64,000 bases of DNA from Pontibacter populi (GCF_019336435.1 NZ_JAHWXQ010000002.1:620001-684000), one strand, 5' to 3'; shown: positions 38,797-47,963, counted from the stretch's first letter. Translations and numbers: made by a program. Notes: generated by a model from the sequence alone, not told the origin.

Positions 38797-38825
38797 AAAA
38801 GCCAGACCTAACCGTCTGGCTTTTT
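38797..38825 (+). terminator. Terminator of the hydrolase-parAB-dapB-lepB operon
   Basis: AAAAGCCAGAC (38797-38807) pairs with 38814-38824, with a 6-nt loop and T run. Confidence 0.88.
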
Positions 38826-38979
38826 GCACATTACACCTTTAAGCTGGCTAAGAGCAGGTTACACACCTTACCCCTACAAAAACTATAGAGCATTGATCCC
38901 CTTTCTTCGCTGAATGTAGCCCTGTTAATAATTACACGTATAGAAGGGCAAATTATAAAGTAGATCTTAAGCTGAGATT

Positions 38980-39327
38980 ATGGAAATTGTTCGGACCTAT
39001 ATCGAATATGTTGTCGGAATTATAGAAGCTATTGGTGTTTTGATCATATCAGTCGGGGCTGCCATCGCTCTTGTCAGGTACCTGTTCCCCATGCTGACAG
39101 GCAAAACATATTACAAGGAACTCCGACAGGATTTAGGTAAAACCATTTTGCTTGGACTGGAAATACTGGTTGCGGCCGATATTATTGCTACCGTTTCTAC
39201 CAAACCGGATCTGCAGGGAGTGTTGATACTTGGTATGATCATATTGATCAGAACGTTCCTGAGCATTTCGCTGCAGGTGGAGCTGGAAGGCAAATTTCCG
39301 TGGAAAAACGAAGACCCTAAACTATAG
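38980..39327 (+). CDS. DUF1622 small membrane protein
   Basis: A 115-residue protein with about three membrane segments: YVVGIIEAIGVLIISVGAAIALV, TILLGLEILVAADIIATV and VLILGMIILIRTFLSISLQVELEG. The combination matches DUF1622, a family of unknown function. No operon partner: it is followed by a convergent gene. Confidence 0.85.
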   Translation: MEIVRTYIEYVVGIIEAIGVLIISVGAAIALVRYLFPMLTGKTYYKELRQDLGKTILLGLEILVAADIIATVSTKPDLQGVLILGMIILIRTFLSISLQVELEGKFPWKNEDPKL

Positions 39328-39384
39328 CTCAGCAAGAAATCAGCATTACCAACTGTAACCCGGCATCATTAACTCAACTATAGT

Positions 39385-40047
39385 TTACCAGTCAATAGGC
39401 TCTTTCCCATTCGCTATCAGGTAAGCATTTGCTTTGCTGAAATGGCGGTTTCCGAAAAATCCCCGGTCGGCGGCAAAAGGCGATGGATGCGCTGACTGAA
39501 GAACAAGGTGTTTTTGAGGGTCTATGATGGCGCCTTTTTTCTGGGCATAAGCACCCCAAAGCATAAACACGACATGCTCTTTCTCGTCGTTTACCTTCTG
39601 CACTACAGCATCTGTGAACTGCTCCCAGCCTTTTTTCTGGTGCGAACCGGCATCGCCTGCGCGTACGGTTAAGGTAGCATTCAGTAATAATACACCTTGC
39701 TTTGCCCAGCGCTCCAGGTTTCCGCTGGCTGGCAGGTCTTTGCCCAGGTCGCTTTTGATCTCTTTAAAAATATTAATTAGCGAAGGCGGCGTACGCACCT
39801 CATCGCTAACCGAAAAGGCCAGCCCGTTTGCCTGATTTGGCCCATGATAAGGGTCCTGGCCGAGTATAACTACTTTCACTTGATCGAAGGGGCACATTTT
39901 AAATGCGTTAAAGATCTGGTTACCCGGTGGATAAACTTTTTGGGAATTGTATTCGTCTTTAACAAAAGCTACAAGGTTTTTGAAATATGGCTTTTCAAAT
40001 TCATCTTGCAGCACATTTTGCCAGCTTTCTTCTATCTTTACATTCAT
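39385..40047 (-). CDS. ung: Uracil-DNA glycosylase (family 1)
   Basis: A 220-residue repair enzyme that removes uracil from DNA. Motif A GQDPYHG carries the catalytic D65 and H68; motif B AHPSPFAA carries H187. The length matches the family, including the C-terminal KANAYLIANGKEPIDW. Start ATG at 40047 fits. Confidence 0.97.
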   Translation of the reverse strand: MNVKIEESWQNVLQDEFEKPYFKNLVAFVKDEYNSQKVYPPGNQIFNAFKMCPFDQVKVVILGQDPYHGPNQANGLAFSVSDEVRTPPSLINIFKEIKSDLGKDLPASGNLERWAKQGVLLLNATLTVRAGDAGSHQKKGWEQFTDAVVQKVNDEKEHVVFMLWGAYAQKKGAIIDPQKHLVLQSAHPSPFAADRGFFGNRHFSKANAYLIANGKEPIDW

Positions 40048-40146
40048 AAATGATGGATGAAGGGTGTGAAATAATCCTGAAACTTAGTTAATAATGGTAA
40101 CTCTTTTACACTTCAGCAGTTTCTAATATACAATAATAACTGTAAC

Positions 40147-40533
40147 ATGGATACAAAAACGACAGAAGGAGTGAAAGTAACAGTAACCACTAACTACCTT
40201 CCAGATTATTCGAGTCCGGTACAGCAGCACTTTGTATTTGCTTACAAGATAACGATAGAAAATAAAAGCGAGTTTACAGTAAAATTACTGCGACGCCACT
40301 GGTATATACATGATGCTACGGGCACAGTGCGCGAAGTAGAAGGCGAAGGCGTAGTGGGCCAGCAACCCACCCTGGAGCCAGGCGAATCGCATGAATACGT
40401 ATCGGGCTGCAACCTGAAAACCGGAATTGGCAAAATGAGCGGCACTTACTTAATGGAGCGCCTCGTAGATGGCAAGCAGTTCTATGCCACTATTCCTGAA
40501 TTTACCCTGATCGTCCCTTACAAATTAAATTAG
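40147..40533 (+). CDS. apaG: ApaG family protein
   Basis: A 128-residue beta-sandwich protein: VTVTTNYLPDYSSPVQQHFVF, FTVKLLRRHWYIHDATG, EGVVGQQPTLEPGESHEYVSG and KMSGTYLM are all ApaG signatures. ApaG proteins were linked to Co2+/Mg2+ efflux; their biochemical role is uncertain. Divergent from ung. Confidence 0.93.
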   Translation: MDTKTTEGVKVTVTTNYLPDYSSPVQQHFVFAYKITIENKSEFTVKLLRRHWYIHDATGTVREVEGEGVVGQQPTLEPGESHEYVSGCNLKTGIGKMSGTYLMERLVDGKQFYATIPEFTLIVPYKLN

Positions 40534-40643
40534 TGGTTGGATTTTAGAGGTTAAATGGCTTTCTGCAAATTAACATCCAACCATTAATTCTCCAACAATC
40601 AAACCATTCATCAATCCAACTGAAAAGCCGTCAACTTTAGCCA

Positions 40644-41429
40644 GTGTCTCATTTTAGCCAAGCCATAGATTACCTGCTTTACAGGGCAAAATCCTTTAAA
40701 CTGCATGGCGTGCACTCCCCTTTCGTGTTTAACCTGTACAACCACGTCATACGGCACGATGGTGCCTACTATGCTTACCCACGGGTAGAAGCTGTACGCA
40801 AAAACCTGCTGGCCGAAGAACGAACGATAGAAGTGACCGATTTTGGAGCCGGATCTAAAACTATAAACTATAAAACCCGGAAAGTTTCTGATATAGCCCG
40901 CACTTCAGCAAAGCCAGCTAAATATGGGCAGCTGCTTTTCAGGTTAGTCAATCATTTTCAGCCACGGTATGTGTTTGAACTGGGCACTTCGTTGGGAATA
41001 ACGACTGCTTATTTGGCTGAAGCAGCCCGTAAGGCGCAGGTGTTTACTTTTGAAGGTTGCCCAACTATAGCCGGTGTAGCAAAAGAGAACTTCGAATACC
41101 TGCATCTCCACAACATCACGCAGATAACCGGTAATTTAGATCAGACACTCCTCCCTCAGTTAGAGTTGATACCGCAACTGGATTTTGCTTTTTTTGATGG
41201 CAACCACCGATACGAGCCCACTTTACGCTACTTTACACAATGCCTTGCAAAAGCACATGAAAACAGCGTGTTTGTGATTGATGATATTTACTGGTCCCCG
41301 GAAATGAAACGTGCCTGGCAGGAGATCAAAAAGCATCCGCAGGTGGGCCAAACTATAGATCTGTACTTTGTAGGGTTGGTTTTCTTCCGGACAGCACAGC
41401 CAAAAGAGCACTTTACACTGGCATTTTAG
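40644..41429 (+). CDS. Class I SAM-dependent methyltransferase
   Basis: A 261-residue protein. Start GTG at 40644. The SAM-binding motif is FELGTSLGITTAYLAEAA, followed by FEGCP and DFAFFDGNHRYEPTLRYF and VFVIDDIYWS, close to O-methyltransferase-type Rossmann enzymes. Substrate unknown. Separated from apaG by a 110-bp AT-rich gap; it is followed by a short repeat-bearing gap with a CCCCTCTCAAGAGGGG hairpin (41513-41528). Confidence 0.8.
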   Translation: MSHFSQAIDYLLYRAKSFKLHGVHSPFVFNLYNHVIRHDGAYYAYPRVEAVRKNLLAEERTIEVTDFGAGSKTINYKTRKVSDIARTSAKPAKYGQLLFRLVNHFQPRYVFELGTSLGITTAYLAEAARKAQVFTFEGCPTIAGVAKENFEYLHLHNITQITGNLDQTLLPQLELIPQLDFAFFDGNHRYEPTLRYFTQCLAKAHENSVFVIDDIYWSPEMKRAWQEIKKHPQVGQTIDLYFVGLVFFRTAQPKEHFTLAF

Positions 41430-41512
41430 AGTTTGTGCTTTTTATAACCAGTGAACGTCGGCACCAACTATAAAATGGTGTTATTTCCCCTGCTATAGTA
41501 GACACACCCCTG

Positions 41513-41528
41513 CCCCTCTCAAGAGGGG
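41513..41528 (+). repeat. Solitary CCCCTC..GAGGGG hairpin module
   Basis: CCCCTCTC/AAGAGGGG, the same module as the first unit of the composite elements, here alone. Confidence 0.55.
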
Positions 41529-41660
41529 AATTGCTGCGAAGTATATATTTCTTCTCTTATTTTTAGAAGGGGCTATCGGTAGGTTAAATACCAACTATAA
41601 AACAAAAAGGACAAAAAACCGAAGTCCTTTGTCCTTTGTCTAAAAATCCTTTATCACACT

Positions 41661-42470
41661 TTAGCTGATCGCCTGACGGATTCTGATCAGTTTCTGCATT
41701 AAGCCTTCCAGTTGGTCTAATGGCAACATATTCGCTCCATCTGATTTGGCAATGCTTGGTTGTGGGTGCGTTTCTATGAACAGGCCGTCGGCTCCCACTG
41801 CTATGGCCGCTTTGGCTATAGTTTCGATTAGTGCTGGTTTACCACCTGTAACTCCGGAGCTTTGGTTTGGTTGCTGCAATGAGTGCGTTACGTCCATTAC
41901 CACAGGTGCCCCAGTCGATTGCATTTCAGGTAAGTTTCTGAAATCAACAACCATATCAGAATAACCGAAGCTGTTACCACGATCAGTTAATATCACCTTT
42001 TCGTTGCCTGACTCGCGCACTTTATCAACAGCAAAACGCATGGCCTCCCCAGATAAAAACTGCCCTTTTTTGATGTTAACCACCTTACCCGTATTGGCTG
42101 CAGCTACTAAAAGGTCTGTCTGGCGACACAAAAAAGCCGGAATCTGCAGCACATCTACATATTCGGCAGCCATCGCCGCTTCCTGGCTCTCATGTATATC
42201 TGTAACAGTAGGCACATCAAAGGTCTGGCTTACTTTCTGCAGAATGCGCAGCGCTTTTTCATCGCCGATGCCGGTGAAAGAATCCAGGCGGGACCGGTTG
42301 GCTTTGCGGTAAGAGCCCTTAAAAATGAGCGGAATCTGTAGTTTATCTGTAATTGTCTTTAAGCGTTCTGCTATCTGCATGGCCATTTCTTCGCCTTCTA
42401 TAGCGCATGGACCAGCCATTAGAAAGAAGTTGCCACTTTGTGTATGGTGTAGTTTCGGAATCTCGAACAT
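41661..42470 (-). CDS. kdsA: 3-deoxy-8-phosphooctulonate (KDO-8-P) synthase
   Basis: A 269-residue aldolase-like enzyme joining PEP and arabinose-5-phosphate in LPS synthesis. FLMAGPCAIEGEEMA, FKGSYRKANRSRLDSFTGIG and DVTHSLQQPNQSSGVTGG are the expected motifs. The length matches E. coli KdsA. Its presence shows a KDO-containing outer membrane. Confidence 0.96.
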   Translation of the reverse strand: MFEIPKLHHTQSGNFFLMAGPCAIEGEEMAMQIAERLKTITDKLQIPLIFKGSYRKANRSRLDSFTGIGDEKALRILQKVSQTFDVPTVTDIHESQEAAMAAEYVDVLQIPAFLCRQTDLLVAAANTGKVVNIKKGQFLSGEAMRFAVDKVRESGNEKVILTDRGNSFGYSDMVVDFRNLPEMQSTGAPVVMDVTHSLQQPNQSSGVTGGKPALIETIAKAAIAVGADGLFIETHPQPSIAKSDGANMLPLDQLEGLMQKLIRIRQAIS

Positions 42471-42505
42471 AGCTTTTATACTTTAAATTTTGCCTTTCGG
42501 CACTG

Positions 42506-42513
42506 CAAAGGTA
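42506..42513 (-). promoter_or_regulatory. -7 promoter box for kdsA
   Basis: TACCTTTG on the minus strand. The leader then contains TGCC-GAAA-GGCA, a small GNRA-loop hairpin. Confidence 0.6.
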
Positions 42514-42595
42514 GCCTAACTATAGTTAATTATAAATTATGAATGACGAATTATGAATGGCAACTATAGTTTAAGCCGAGTTTACTCTTTGTAGT

Positions 42596-43183
42596 TTACT
42601 TCTTTTTCAGGTTGATAAACAGTTCCCGCCCCTGCCGTGGTGCAATAGAATTGTAAGCCTTCTCGAAATGTATTAACTTGAAATAAGGCTCAAAGTATTT
42701 CCTGTATTCGTCTGCTGAACCTCCAAATGGAGGCCCTTCGTGCGTAAATTCAGTGTCAAACAGCAGCCCAACCACTCTGCCACCCGGCGCCAGCAATTCT
42801 GCACATTTCCGGGCGTAAGATGCCCGCAGGTCAGGTGAAATCGCGCAGAAAAATGTTTGTTCAACTATAAGATCATACGGCCCCTGCAGGTCAAAAAAAT
42901 TCTGTAACAGCAGCTGCTCCTTCGGGAAGTCCTGAACTCTGTCTGCAAAATTCTCAAGTGGGCTCGGTGCTACATCCGCTACAAATACATTCTTGAAACC
43001 ATTCTTAAACAAATATTCGGCTTCGTAGGCATTGCCGCAACCGGGTATTAAAATTCGCAACTCTTTGTTTGTCAGCTGGTCAAAATAAGCCTTCAGGGGT
43101 GTCGTTATACCTTGTGTGTCCCAGCCTGTCTGGTTATTCTGGTAGCGTTGTTGCCAGTAGGCAGCATTAAATTCTTGTTTCAT
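42596..43183 (-). CDS. TPMT-family methyltransferase
   Basis: A 195-residue protein. The first motif AYWQQRYQNNQTGWD and the SAM site ILIPGCGNAYEAEYL, followed by VEQTFFCAISPDLR and FGGSADEYRKYFEPYF, are typical of the thiopurine/thiol methyltransferase (TPMT-like) branch that methylates S, Se or halide acceptors. The acceptor cannot be predicted. Confidence 0.87.
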   Translation of the reverse strand: MKQEFNAAYWQQRYQNNQTGWDTQGITTPLKAYFDQLTNKELRILIPGCGNAYEAEYLFKNGFKNVFVADVAPSPLENFADRVQDFPKEQLLLQNFFDLQGPYDLIVEQTFFCAISPDLRASYARKCAELLAPGGRVVGLLFDTEFTHEGPPFGGSADEYRKYFEPYFKLIHFEKAYNSIAPRQGRELFINLKKK

Positions 43184-43211
43184 GAGGTTGAGATATATAA
43201 TGCAAATGTTT

Positions 43212-43219
43212 TATATTTG
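43212..43219 (+). promoter_or_regulatory. -7 promoter box for the coiled-coil membrane protein
   Basis: TATATTTG, a perfect TAnnTTTG match, 59 nt before the ATG at 43279. Confidence 0.5.
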
Positions 43220-43278
43220 ATACTTTACATGTGCCGAATGTATACACCGGTCCTAAATCTAAAATATAATCTATACAT

Positions 43279-44220
43279 ATGTCAACGAACACTCCTGAGA
43301 ACAGAGGGAACAGAAAACTCCTGATTGTAGGTTTTATCGTCATCCTGACCAGTATAAACGGTATTCTGCTTTACATGAATTATCAGAAAAAGGAGAAAGC
43401 TGAGGAGCAGGAAGAAGTTATCCGGGTGAAAAACACTGAACTTGAAAACCAGATCAAAGTTTACGAAGCCCTTAAAGCTGATTTTGAGCGCCAGAGCCAG
43501 GAGTTACAGGCAATGGGCCTCGAAAATGATTCGCTTGAGTCGAAAATCGCCGCTATTTCTGCTGACCTGGATCAGTTGCGTGGTTTCCGTAAAAGCAGCT
43601 ATACGTTAGCCGACCAGCGCAAATTCCGCGACAGAGCACAGGCCTTTGAAAAGCAGCTTATTCAGAAGGATAAGGAAATTGCCAAACTGAAGGAAGACAA
43701 CGAAGTGCTGTTTACAGAAAACACGACCCTGAAAACTACCCAGAACAAGCTTTCTGACAGCCTGACCACAATGAAGTCTACGAACCAGGATCTGACTGAA
43801 AAGGTAAAACTGGCATCACGCCTGGAGGCTCAGAACGTTAGCGTGAACATCATTAACCAGCGCGGGAAAGAGAAAGGCGACGATGACAGCGAGTACAGAG
43901 CCAAAAGGGTAGATAAGATCAAAGTTTCTTTTAAACTTGCTCAGAATGATGTAGCGCCAAAAGAGCCTAAAACAATTTATATGCGCTTAATTGAACCTGA
44001 TGGAGCTGCATTGTACAATCTTTCTACGGGTTCAGGCACTTTCCAGATTGATGGGGAAGACATATATTATACTGCCAAGCGCGATATCGTATTTGACAAC
44101 ACGCAGCAGCAGGTAAGTTTTGTTTACGCTAAGAATGCAGCTTACAAAAAAGGCCAGCATACAATTGAGTTATACGCTGACGGTTTCCTTATTGGAAGAA
44201 CTTCTTTTGTATTGAAATAA
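43279..44220 (+). CDS. Membrane-anchored coiled-coil protein, unknown function
   Basis: A 313-residue protein. One N-terminal membrane helix (about 13-35) is followed by a long coiled coil (about 40-185; many Leu, Glu, Lys and Gln heptads) and a C-terminal globular beta domain (about 205-313, DKIKVSFKLAQNDVAP, KTIYMRLIEPDGA, HTIELYADGFLIGRTSF). The topology suggests a periplasmic coiled coil and sandwich domain held at the inner membrane. No named family recognised. It has its own promoter and terminator. Confidence 0.75.
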   Translation: MSTNTPENRGNRKLLIVGFIVILTSINGILLYMNYQKKEKAEEQEEVIRVKNTELENQIKVYEALKADFERQSQELQAMGLENDSLESKIAAISADLDQLRGFRKSSYTLADQRKFRDRAQAFEKQLIQKDKEIAKLKEDNEVLFTENTTLKTTQNKLSDSLTTMKSTNQDLTEKVKLASRLEAQNVSVNIINQRGKEKGDDDSEYRAKRVDKIKVSFKLAQNDVAPKEPKTIYMRLIEPDGAALYNLSTGSGTFQIDGEDIYYTAKRDIVFDNTQQQVSFVYAKNAAYKKGQHTIELYADGFLIGRTSFVLK

Positions 44221-44243
44221 CAGGTAACGAACTATAGTTATGG

Positions 44244-44272
44244 AAAGCCTCTGCCCTCGCAGGGGCTTTTTA
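44244..44272 (+). terminator. Terminator after the coiled-coil gene
   Basis: An 11-bp stem (44244-44254 with 44259-44269, one G-U) with a CCTC loop and T run. Confidence 0.82.
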
Positions 44273-44302
44273 GTTTTATAGCCTTCAATGCTATAGTTCC
44301 AC

Positions 44303-44735
44303 TTTTGTCATTTCGAACAAAGTGAGAAATCTAAGTTCTATAGTTAGCTTCACTATCAACCGAACCAAGCCTTTTCTTTCATAGCTTTCTTTCATCCTGG
44401 GAGCTCAATTAACCTATCGTTTCAATCCAGCTTTGGTGCCCTCACGGCCGGGAGGCCCCGTCTTCGGGCATCGCGCTGTGTACATTTGCTTTGCTCTTAA
44501 AGTCGCAATGCCTTGCGGCACCACAAATCTACAAGGCGCTCAACCCAAAGACTGAGACGTTTCGCATAGCAACTGCTAACTATAGTTTGAAATTATAAGC
44601 TTCGAGATTGATCGGGATGATAATTCCTTAGGGACAGGTAAACCTGTCCTGATCATGAGTTGTAACTATAGAATTGTAAAGCCAACTATAGCAGTAGCGG
44701 AAAATTCCCCTCTCGGGAGGGGCAGGGGTGGGTTA
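44303..44735 (-). repeat. Composite hairpin-rich intergenic element, copy C (reverse)
   Basis: Read on the minus strand, modules appear in the same order as in copies A and B: CCCCTCCCGAGAGGGG (about 44706-44721), GGACAGGTTTACCTGTCC (about 44631-44649), structured core (44431-44550), GAGCTCCCAGGAT (about 44394-44406), GCTTGGTTC (about 44360) and GATTTCTC...GAAATGACA (about 44307-44331). The CCCCTCAAGGGG module of copy A is not seen here. Confidence 0.75.
44431..44550 (-). repeat. Structured core of composite element, copy C
   Basis: Ends CTTTGG/CCAAAG pair. The internal hairpin is TGCC-GCAA-GGCA, a GNRA-type loop. The GGCCTCCCGGCC 3' half is identical to copies A and B. Confidence 0.7.
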
Positions 44736-44780
44736 CAACGCAAACTATAAAACTATAGCGACCAACTATAGCATAAGGCC

Positions 44781-44826
44781 TAATCCTGCTAATCCTTTGA
44801 TCCTGTAAATCCTGATTCAGACAAAA
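44781..44826 (-). repeat. GGATT-rich dispersed repeat, copy 2 (reverse)
   Basis: Reads TTGTCTGAATCAGGATTTAC on the minus strand, followed by AGGATC/AAAGGATT units. Confidence 0.7.
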
Positions 44827-44833
44827 CCTTTCA

Positions 44834-44895
44834 GGCCAGTTGAGTCAGGAGACTCAACACCATCGTAAATCACGAGTATAGAGACTCGCGCCAGC
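44834..44895 (-). repeat. Two-hairpin repeat, copy 3 (reverse)
   Basis: On the minus strand hairpin 1 has arms CGAGT/ACTCG and hairpin 2 has arms GTTGAGTC/GACTCAAC with loop TCCT. Both stems differ in sequence from copies 1 and 2 while remaining paired. Confidence 0.75.
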
Positions 44896-44941
44896 CTAAA
44901 TATTAACCATCAAACTATAAACTCTCAAAAACTATAACCAT

Positions 44942-44972
44942 AAAAAAGCCCCTTCTTTCAGGAAGGGGCCTT
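44942..44972 (-). terminator. Terminator after cphA
   Basis: GCCCCTTC (44948-44955) pairs with GAAGGGGC (44962-44969), with six T following on the minus strand. Confidence 0.8.
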
Positions 44973-45019
44973 AGTCCATCGTTCACAAATTGATAGCGCT
45001 TTCTATACGTAAGTAAGAT

Positions 45020-47647
45020 TTAATCAACTAACATTTTCCGGTCCTGGATAACTTTAAAGTGCTCCACCATTTTCACTGATTCAGAAATGTCTTCTGTAAA
45101 AATAGCAATGAAAGAACCAGGCTCAGCACGCTCAAGGGCATAGGCAATGGCGCGCATCTCTTCTGGTATAAGCTCAATCTTCACGTTGGCATTCGTATCT
45201 TCTATGCCTTGTATTAATGGCTGTGTAATCTCCTCAGCAGTCTTGCCGCGCAGGTCATTATCCAAGCGTATAATCACTTCGTCAAAAATATTTCCTGCAG
45301 CCTGTCCGAGTTCATAAAAGTCCTCGGTGCGGCGGTCTCCAACGCCTGCAATTATACCGACCTTATGCCTCACTTCCAGGCTCTCAATAAACTGGCCGAT
45401 CGCTTTCAGCCCTCCTACGTTATGGGCATAGTCTACCAGCACCTCAAAATTAGGGAACTTGAACAGGTTCATTCGACCCGGAGTTTTAGCCGGCGATGGT
45501 ATGAAAGTTCGAAGCGAAGTCTTGATATCCTCGATATCAAAGTGAGAAATGTAGCCCGCCAGGGTTGCTGCCAGTATATTCTCGATATTAAATCGGGCGC
45601 GTCCACCAAACGTAAGTGGCACATCTCCTACCCGGTCAACCCGCAGTTTATAGCTGTTCTTGAAAATAGAGATATACCCGTTCTCGAACACTGCTGCTAA
45701 ACCGCCTTTAGCTATATGCTTTAGTATGCGCGGGTTATTTTCGTCCATACTAAAGAAGGCTACATTACAGGTTAACCCATCGGCCATAGCATATACCAGG
45801 TCATCATCAGCGTTCAGTACTGCATAGCCGTCAGGGCTCACACTTTTCGGAATAACAGCTTTTACCTGGGCTAGTTCTTCCAGTGTATGAATATCGCGAA
45901 GCCCCAGGTGGTCAGAGCTAACGTTGGTAACTATACCTATGTCACATTGCTGGAAACCAAGACCGGAACGCAGCAATCCACCGCGGGCGCATTCCAACAC
46001 GGCGAAGTTTACTGTCGGGTCTTTTAGCACAAATTCAGCACTATACGAGCCGGTTGTATCGCCTTTCTCGAGCAGTTTATCCTGTATGTAAATGCCGTCA
46101 GTGGTAGTGTACCCAACCTGGTAGCCCTTATGCTTCACCATGTGGGCTATTAAACGTGTAGTGGTAGTTTTACCATTGGTTCCGGTTACAGCTATAATCG
46201 GAATACTTGCCGGCTGCCCACGCGGGAAGAGCATATCTATTACAGGTTCTGCTACGTTGCGTGGCAGTCCATAGGTTGGTGAAATGTGCATTCTGAACCC
46301 AGGAGCAGCATTCACCTCCAGCACCGCCCCACGGGCTTCGTTCAGCGGAATGGCAATGTCAGTGGTCATTACATCGATTCCGCAAATATCCAAACCTACA
46401 ATGCCCGCAATTCGCTCTGCCATCAGTATGTTGTATGGGTCCACCAGGTCCGTAACATCAGTGGCTGTGCCGCCGGTGCTTATATTAGCCGTGCTTTTCA
46501 AAAACACCTCATACCCTGCTGGCACTACCGATTGTGTGGTGAGCTCATGACTTTTTAAGAGTGCCTGGGTATGCTTGTCAACCTTTATTCTTGTAAGCAC
46601 CTTTTCGTGACCTATGCCTCGGCGGGGATCTTTATTCTCTTTATCGATCAGCTGTTTTATAGTTGATACCCCATCCCCGATTACCATGGCCGGCGTGCGT
46701 TTGGCCGCTGCCACGAACTTGCCGTTAATTACCAGTAACCTAAAATCGAAGCCAGTGATGTATTGCTCTACCATTACTGCCTGTGAGTACTTACGGGCCT
46801 CAATAAAGCCTTTTTTAGCATCATTCAGGTTGGTAATGTTGATAGTGGCTCCTTTGCCATGGTTTCCGTCCAGGGGCTTTATAACCAGCGGGAAACCCAG
46901 CCAGGTAATGGCACGCCTTAACTCTTCCTGTGAGTAAACTGTAGTGCCCTTCGGAACAGGTATACCGGCATCGCTCAGCATGTCTTTGGTAGCATTCTTA
47001 TCACCGGCAATCTCTACGGCAAAGCAGGCTGTCCGGCAGGTCAAAGTAGCCTGTATCCGCTTCTGGTATTTCCCATAACCCAGCTGTATCAGCGAGTGCC
47101 TGTCAAGACGGATGTAGGGAATTCCGCGGCTTACCGCCTCTGAAACAATAGCATAGGTACTTGGGCCGAAATACTCATCTTCCCGTATCTCGTGCAGCCT
47201 TTCCAGGTCATCCCATAGTTTGTATTTGGCTTTCTTTATAAGCGCCTCGGTGATGCGTACGGCAGCATATGCGGCATACTCTCCTGCCCTTTCTTCCTGG
47301 TAAGAGAAAATGACATATACCTCGTGGGGATTACGGGTTGGGTAACAACGGCCGAAACCACTGTCCATACCTGCCATTGTCTGCAGTTCTAATGCCACAT
47401 GCTGCACTACATGCCCCAGGGTAGTACCTTCTTCCACGGTCTTAAAAAAGCCACCCTCAACGCCCTCTGATGAGCGGTGGGACTGCATGCCGGGAAACAT
47501 TTTACGGAGGCGGTTATAAAATTCAGGGAGTTGGTTCGTTAAAACATCGCTCTGCTCTTCCAGGTCCAGTTTCAGAACTATAATTTTCGGATGCTTCACA
47601 GACCAGTAGTTCGGCCCGCGCATCACGCGTAAATCAACGATTTTCAT
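45020..47647 (-). CDS. cphA: Cyanophycin synthetase
   Basis: An 875-residue enzyme that builds cyanophycin (poly-Asp with Arg side chains) from Asp, Arg and ATP. N-terminal domain (about 1-160), ATP-grasp domain (about 200-470: DGNHGKGATINI, GIDVMTTD, LEVNAAPGFRMHI) and C-terminal Mur ligase-like domain (from about 480) with the P-loop GTNGKTTTTR and later VDYAHNVGGL. Length and domain order match the family. No cyanophycinase (cphB) or isoaspartyl dipeptidase gene is beside it, so degradation genes must be elsewhere if present. It suggests nitrogen storage. Confidence 0.94.
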   Translation of the reverse strand: MKIVDLRVMRGPNYWSVKHPKIIVLKLDLEEQSDVLTNQLPEFYNRLRKMFPGMQSHRSSEGVEGGFFKTVEEGTTLGHVVQHVALELQTMAGMDSGFGRCYPTRNPHEVYVIFSYQEERAGEYAAYAAVRITEALIKKAKYKLWDDLERLHEIREDEYFGPSTYAIVSEAVSRGIPYIRLDRHSLIQLGYGKYQKRIQATLTCRTACFAVEIAGDKNATKDMLSDAGIPVPKGTTVYSQEELRRAITWLGFPLVIKPLDGNHGKGATINITNLNDAKKGFIEARKYSQAVMVEQYITGFDFRLLVINGKFVAAAKRTPAMVIGDGVSTIKQLIDKENKDPRRGIGHEKVLTRIKVDKHTQALLKSHELTTQSVVPAGYEVFLKSTANISTGGTATDVTDLVDPYNILMAERIAGIVGLDICGIDVMTTDIAIPLNEARGAVLEVNAAPGFRMHISPTYGLPRNVAEPVIDMLFPRGQPASIPIIAVTGTNGKTTTTRLIAHMVKHKGYQVGYTTTDGIYIQDKLLEKGDTTGSYSAEFVLKDPTVNFAVLECARGGLLRSGLGFQQCDIGIVTNVSSDHLGLRDIHTLEELAQVKAVIPKSVSPDGYAVLNADDDLVYAMADGLTCNVAFFSMDENNPRILKHIAKGGLAAVFENGYISIFKNSYKLRVDRVGDVPLTFGGRARFNIENILAATLAGYISHFDIEDIKTSLRTFIPSPAKTPGRMNLFKFPNFEVLVDYAHNVGGLKAIGQFIESLEVRHKVGIIAGVGDRRTEDFYELGQAAGNIFDEVIIRLDNDLRGKTAEEITQPLIQGIEDTNANVKIELIPEEMRAIAYALERAEPGSFIAIFTEDISESVKMVEHFKVIQDRKMLVD

Positions 47648-47840
47648 GTATCAGGTATTCGTAAGCGATTACATTTAGCGTTAAGAAGTGGTATTTCACT
47701 GAACTTGATCCGACAAGGTGTCTAAAATCAAATTGTTCATTTTAATAAGCTAAGAACAGGCTCTGTACGCCATTTCTATATCCAAGCTGGTGATATAAGT
47801 AAGTAAACATGTTTGTAAATGATAACCTGATTACGAAGAA

Positions 47841-47936
47841 ATGGCACAAAAGATTAATCTGAACAGGAATATTGATGCTATTTCTGAGGACTTTGGTTTA
47901 ACTGCCAGATACAGAAAAAGATACTATGTGAAGTAA
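47841..47936 (+). CDS. Possible 31-residue small protein
   Basis: ATG-initiated frame MAQKINLNRNIDAISEDFGL, then a basic, aromatic end (ARYRKRYYVK). A purine-rich GAAGAA precedes the ATG, and CATGTTTG (one base from the TAnnTTTG box) lies about 26 nt upstream. Predicted helical with a basic C-terminus. Codon use is plausible, but a frame of this length can occur by chance; no family recognised. Confidence 0.3.
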   Translation: MAQKINLNRNIDAISEDFGLTARYRKRYYVK

Positions 47937-47963
47937 CGGATTAAAGAGATGGGCTGTAAAACA

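Larger units (their letters stand above)
44221..45019. other. 799-bp non-coding region: terminators plus composite element copy C
   Basis: Holds two terminators, copy C of the composite element in reverse orientation (44303-44735), a reverse GGATT repeat (44781-44826) and a reverse two-hairpin repeat (44834-44895). Confidence 0.7.
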
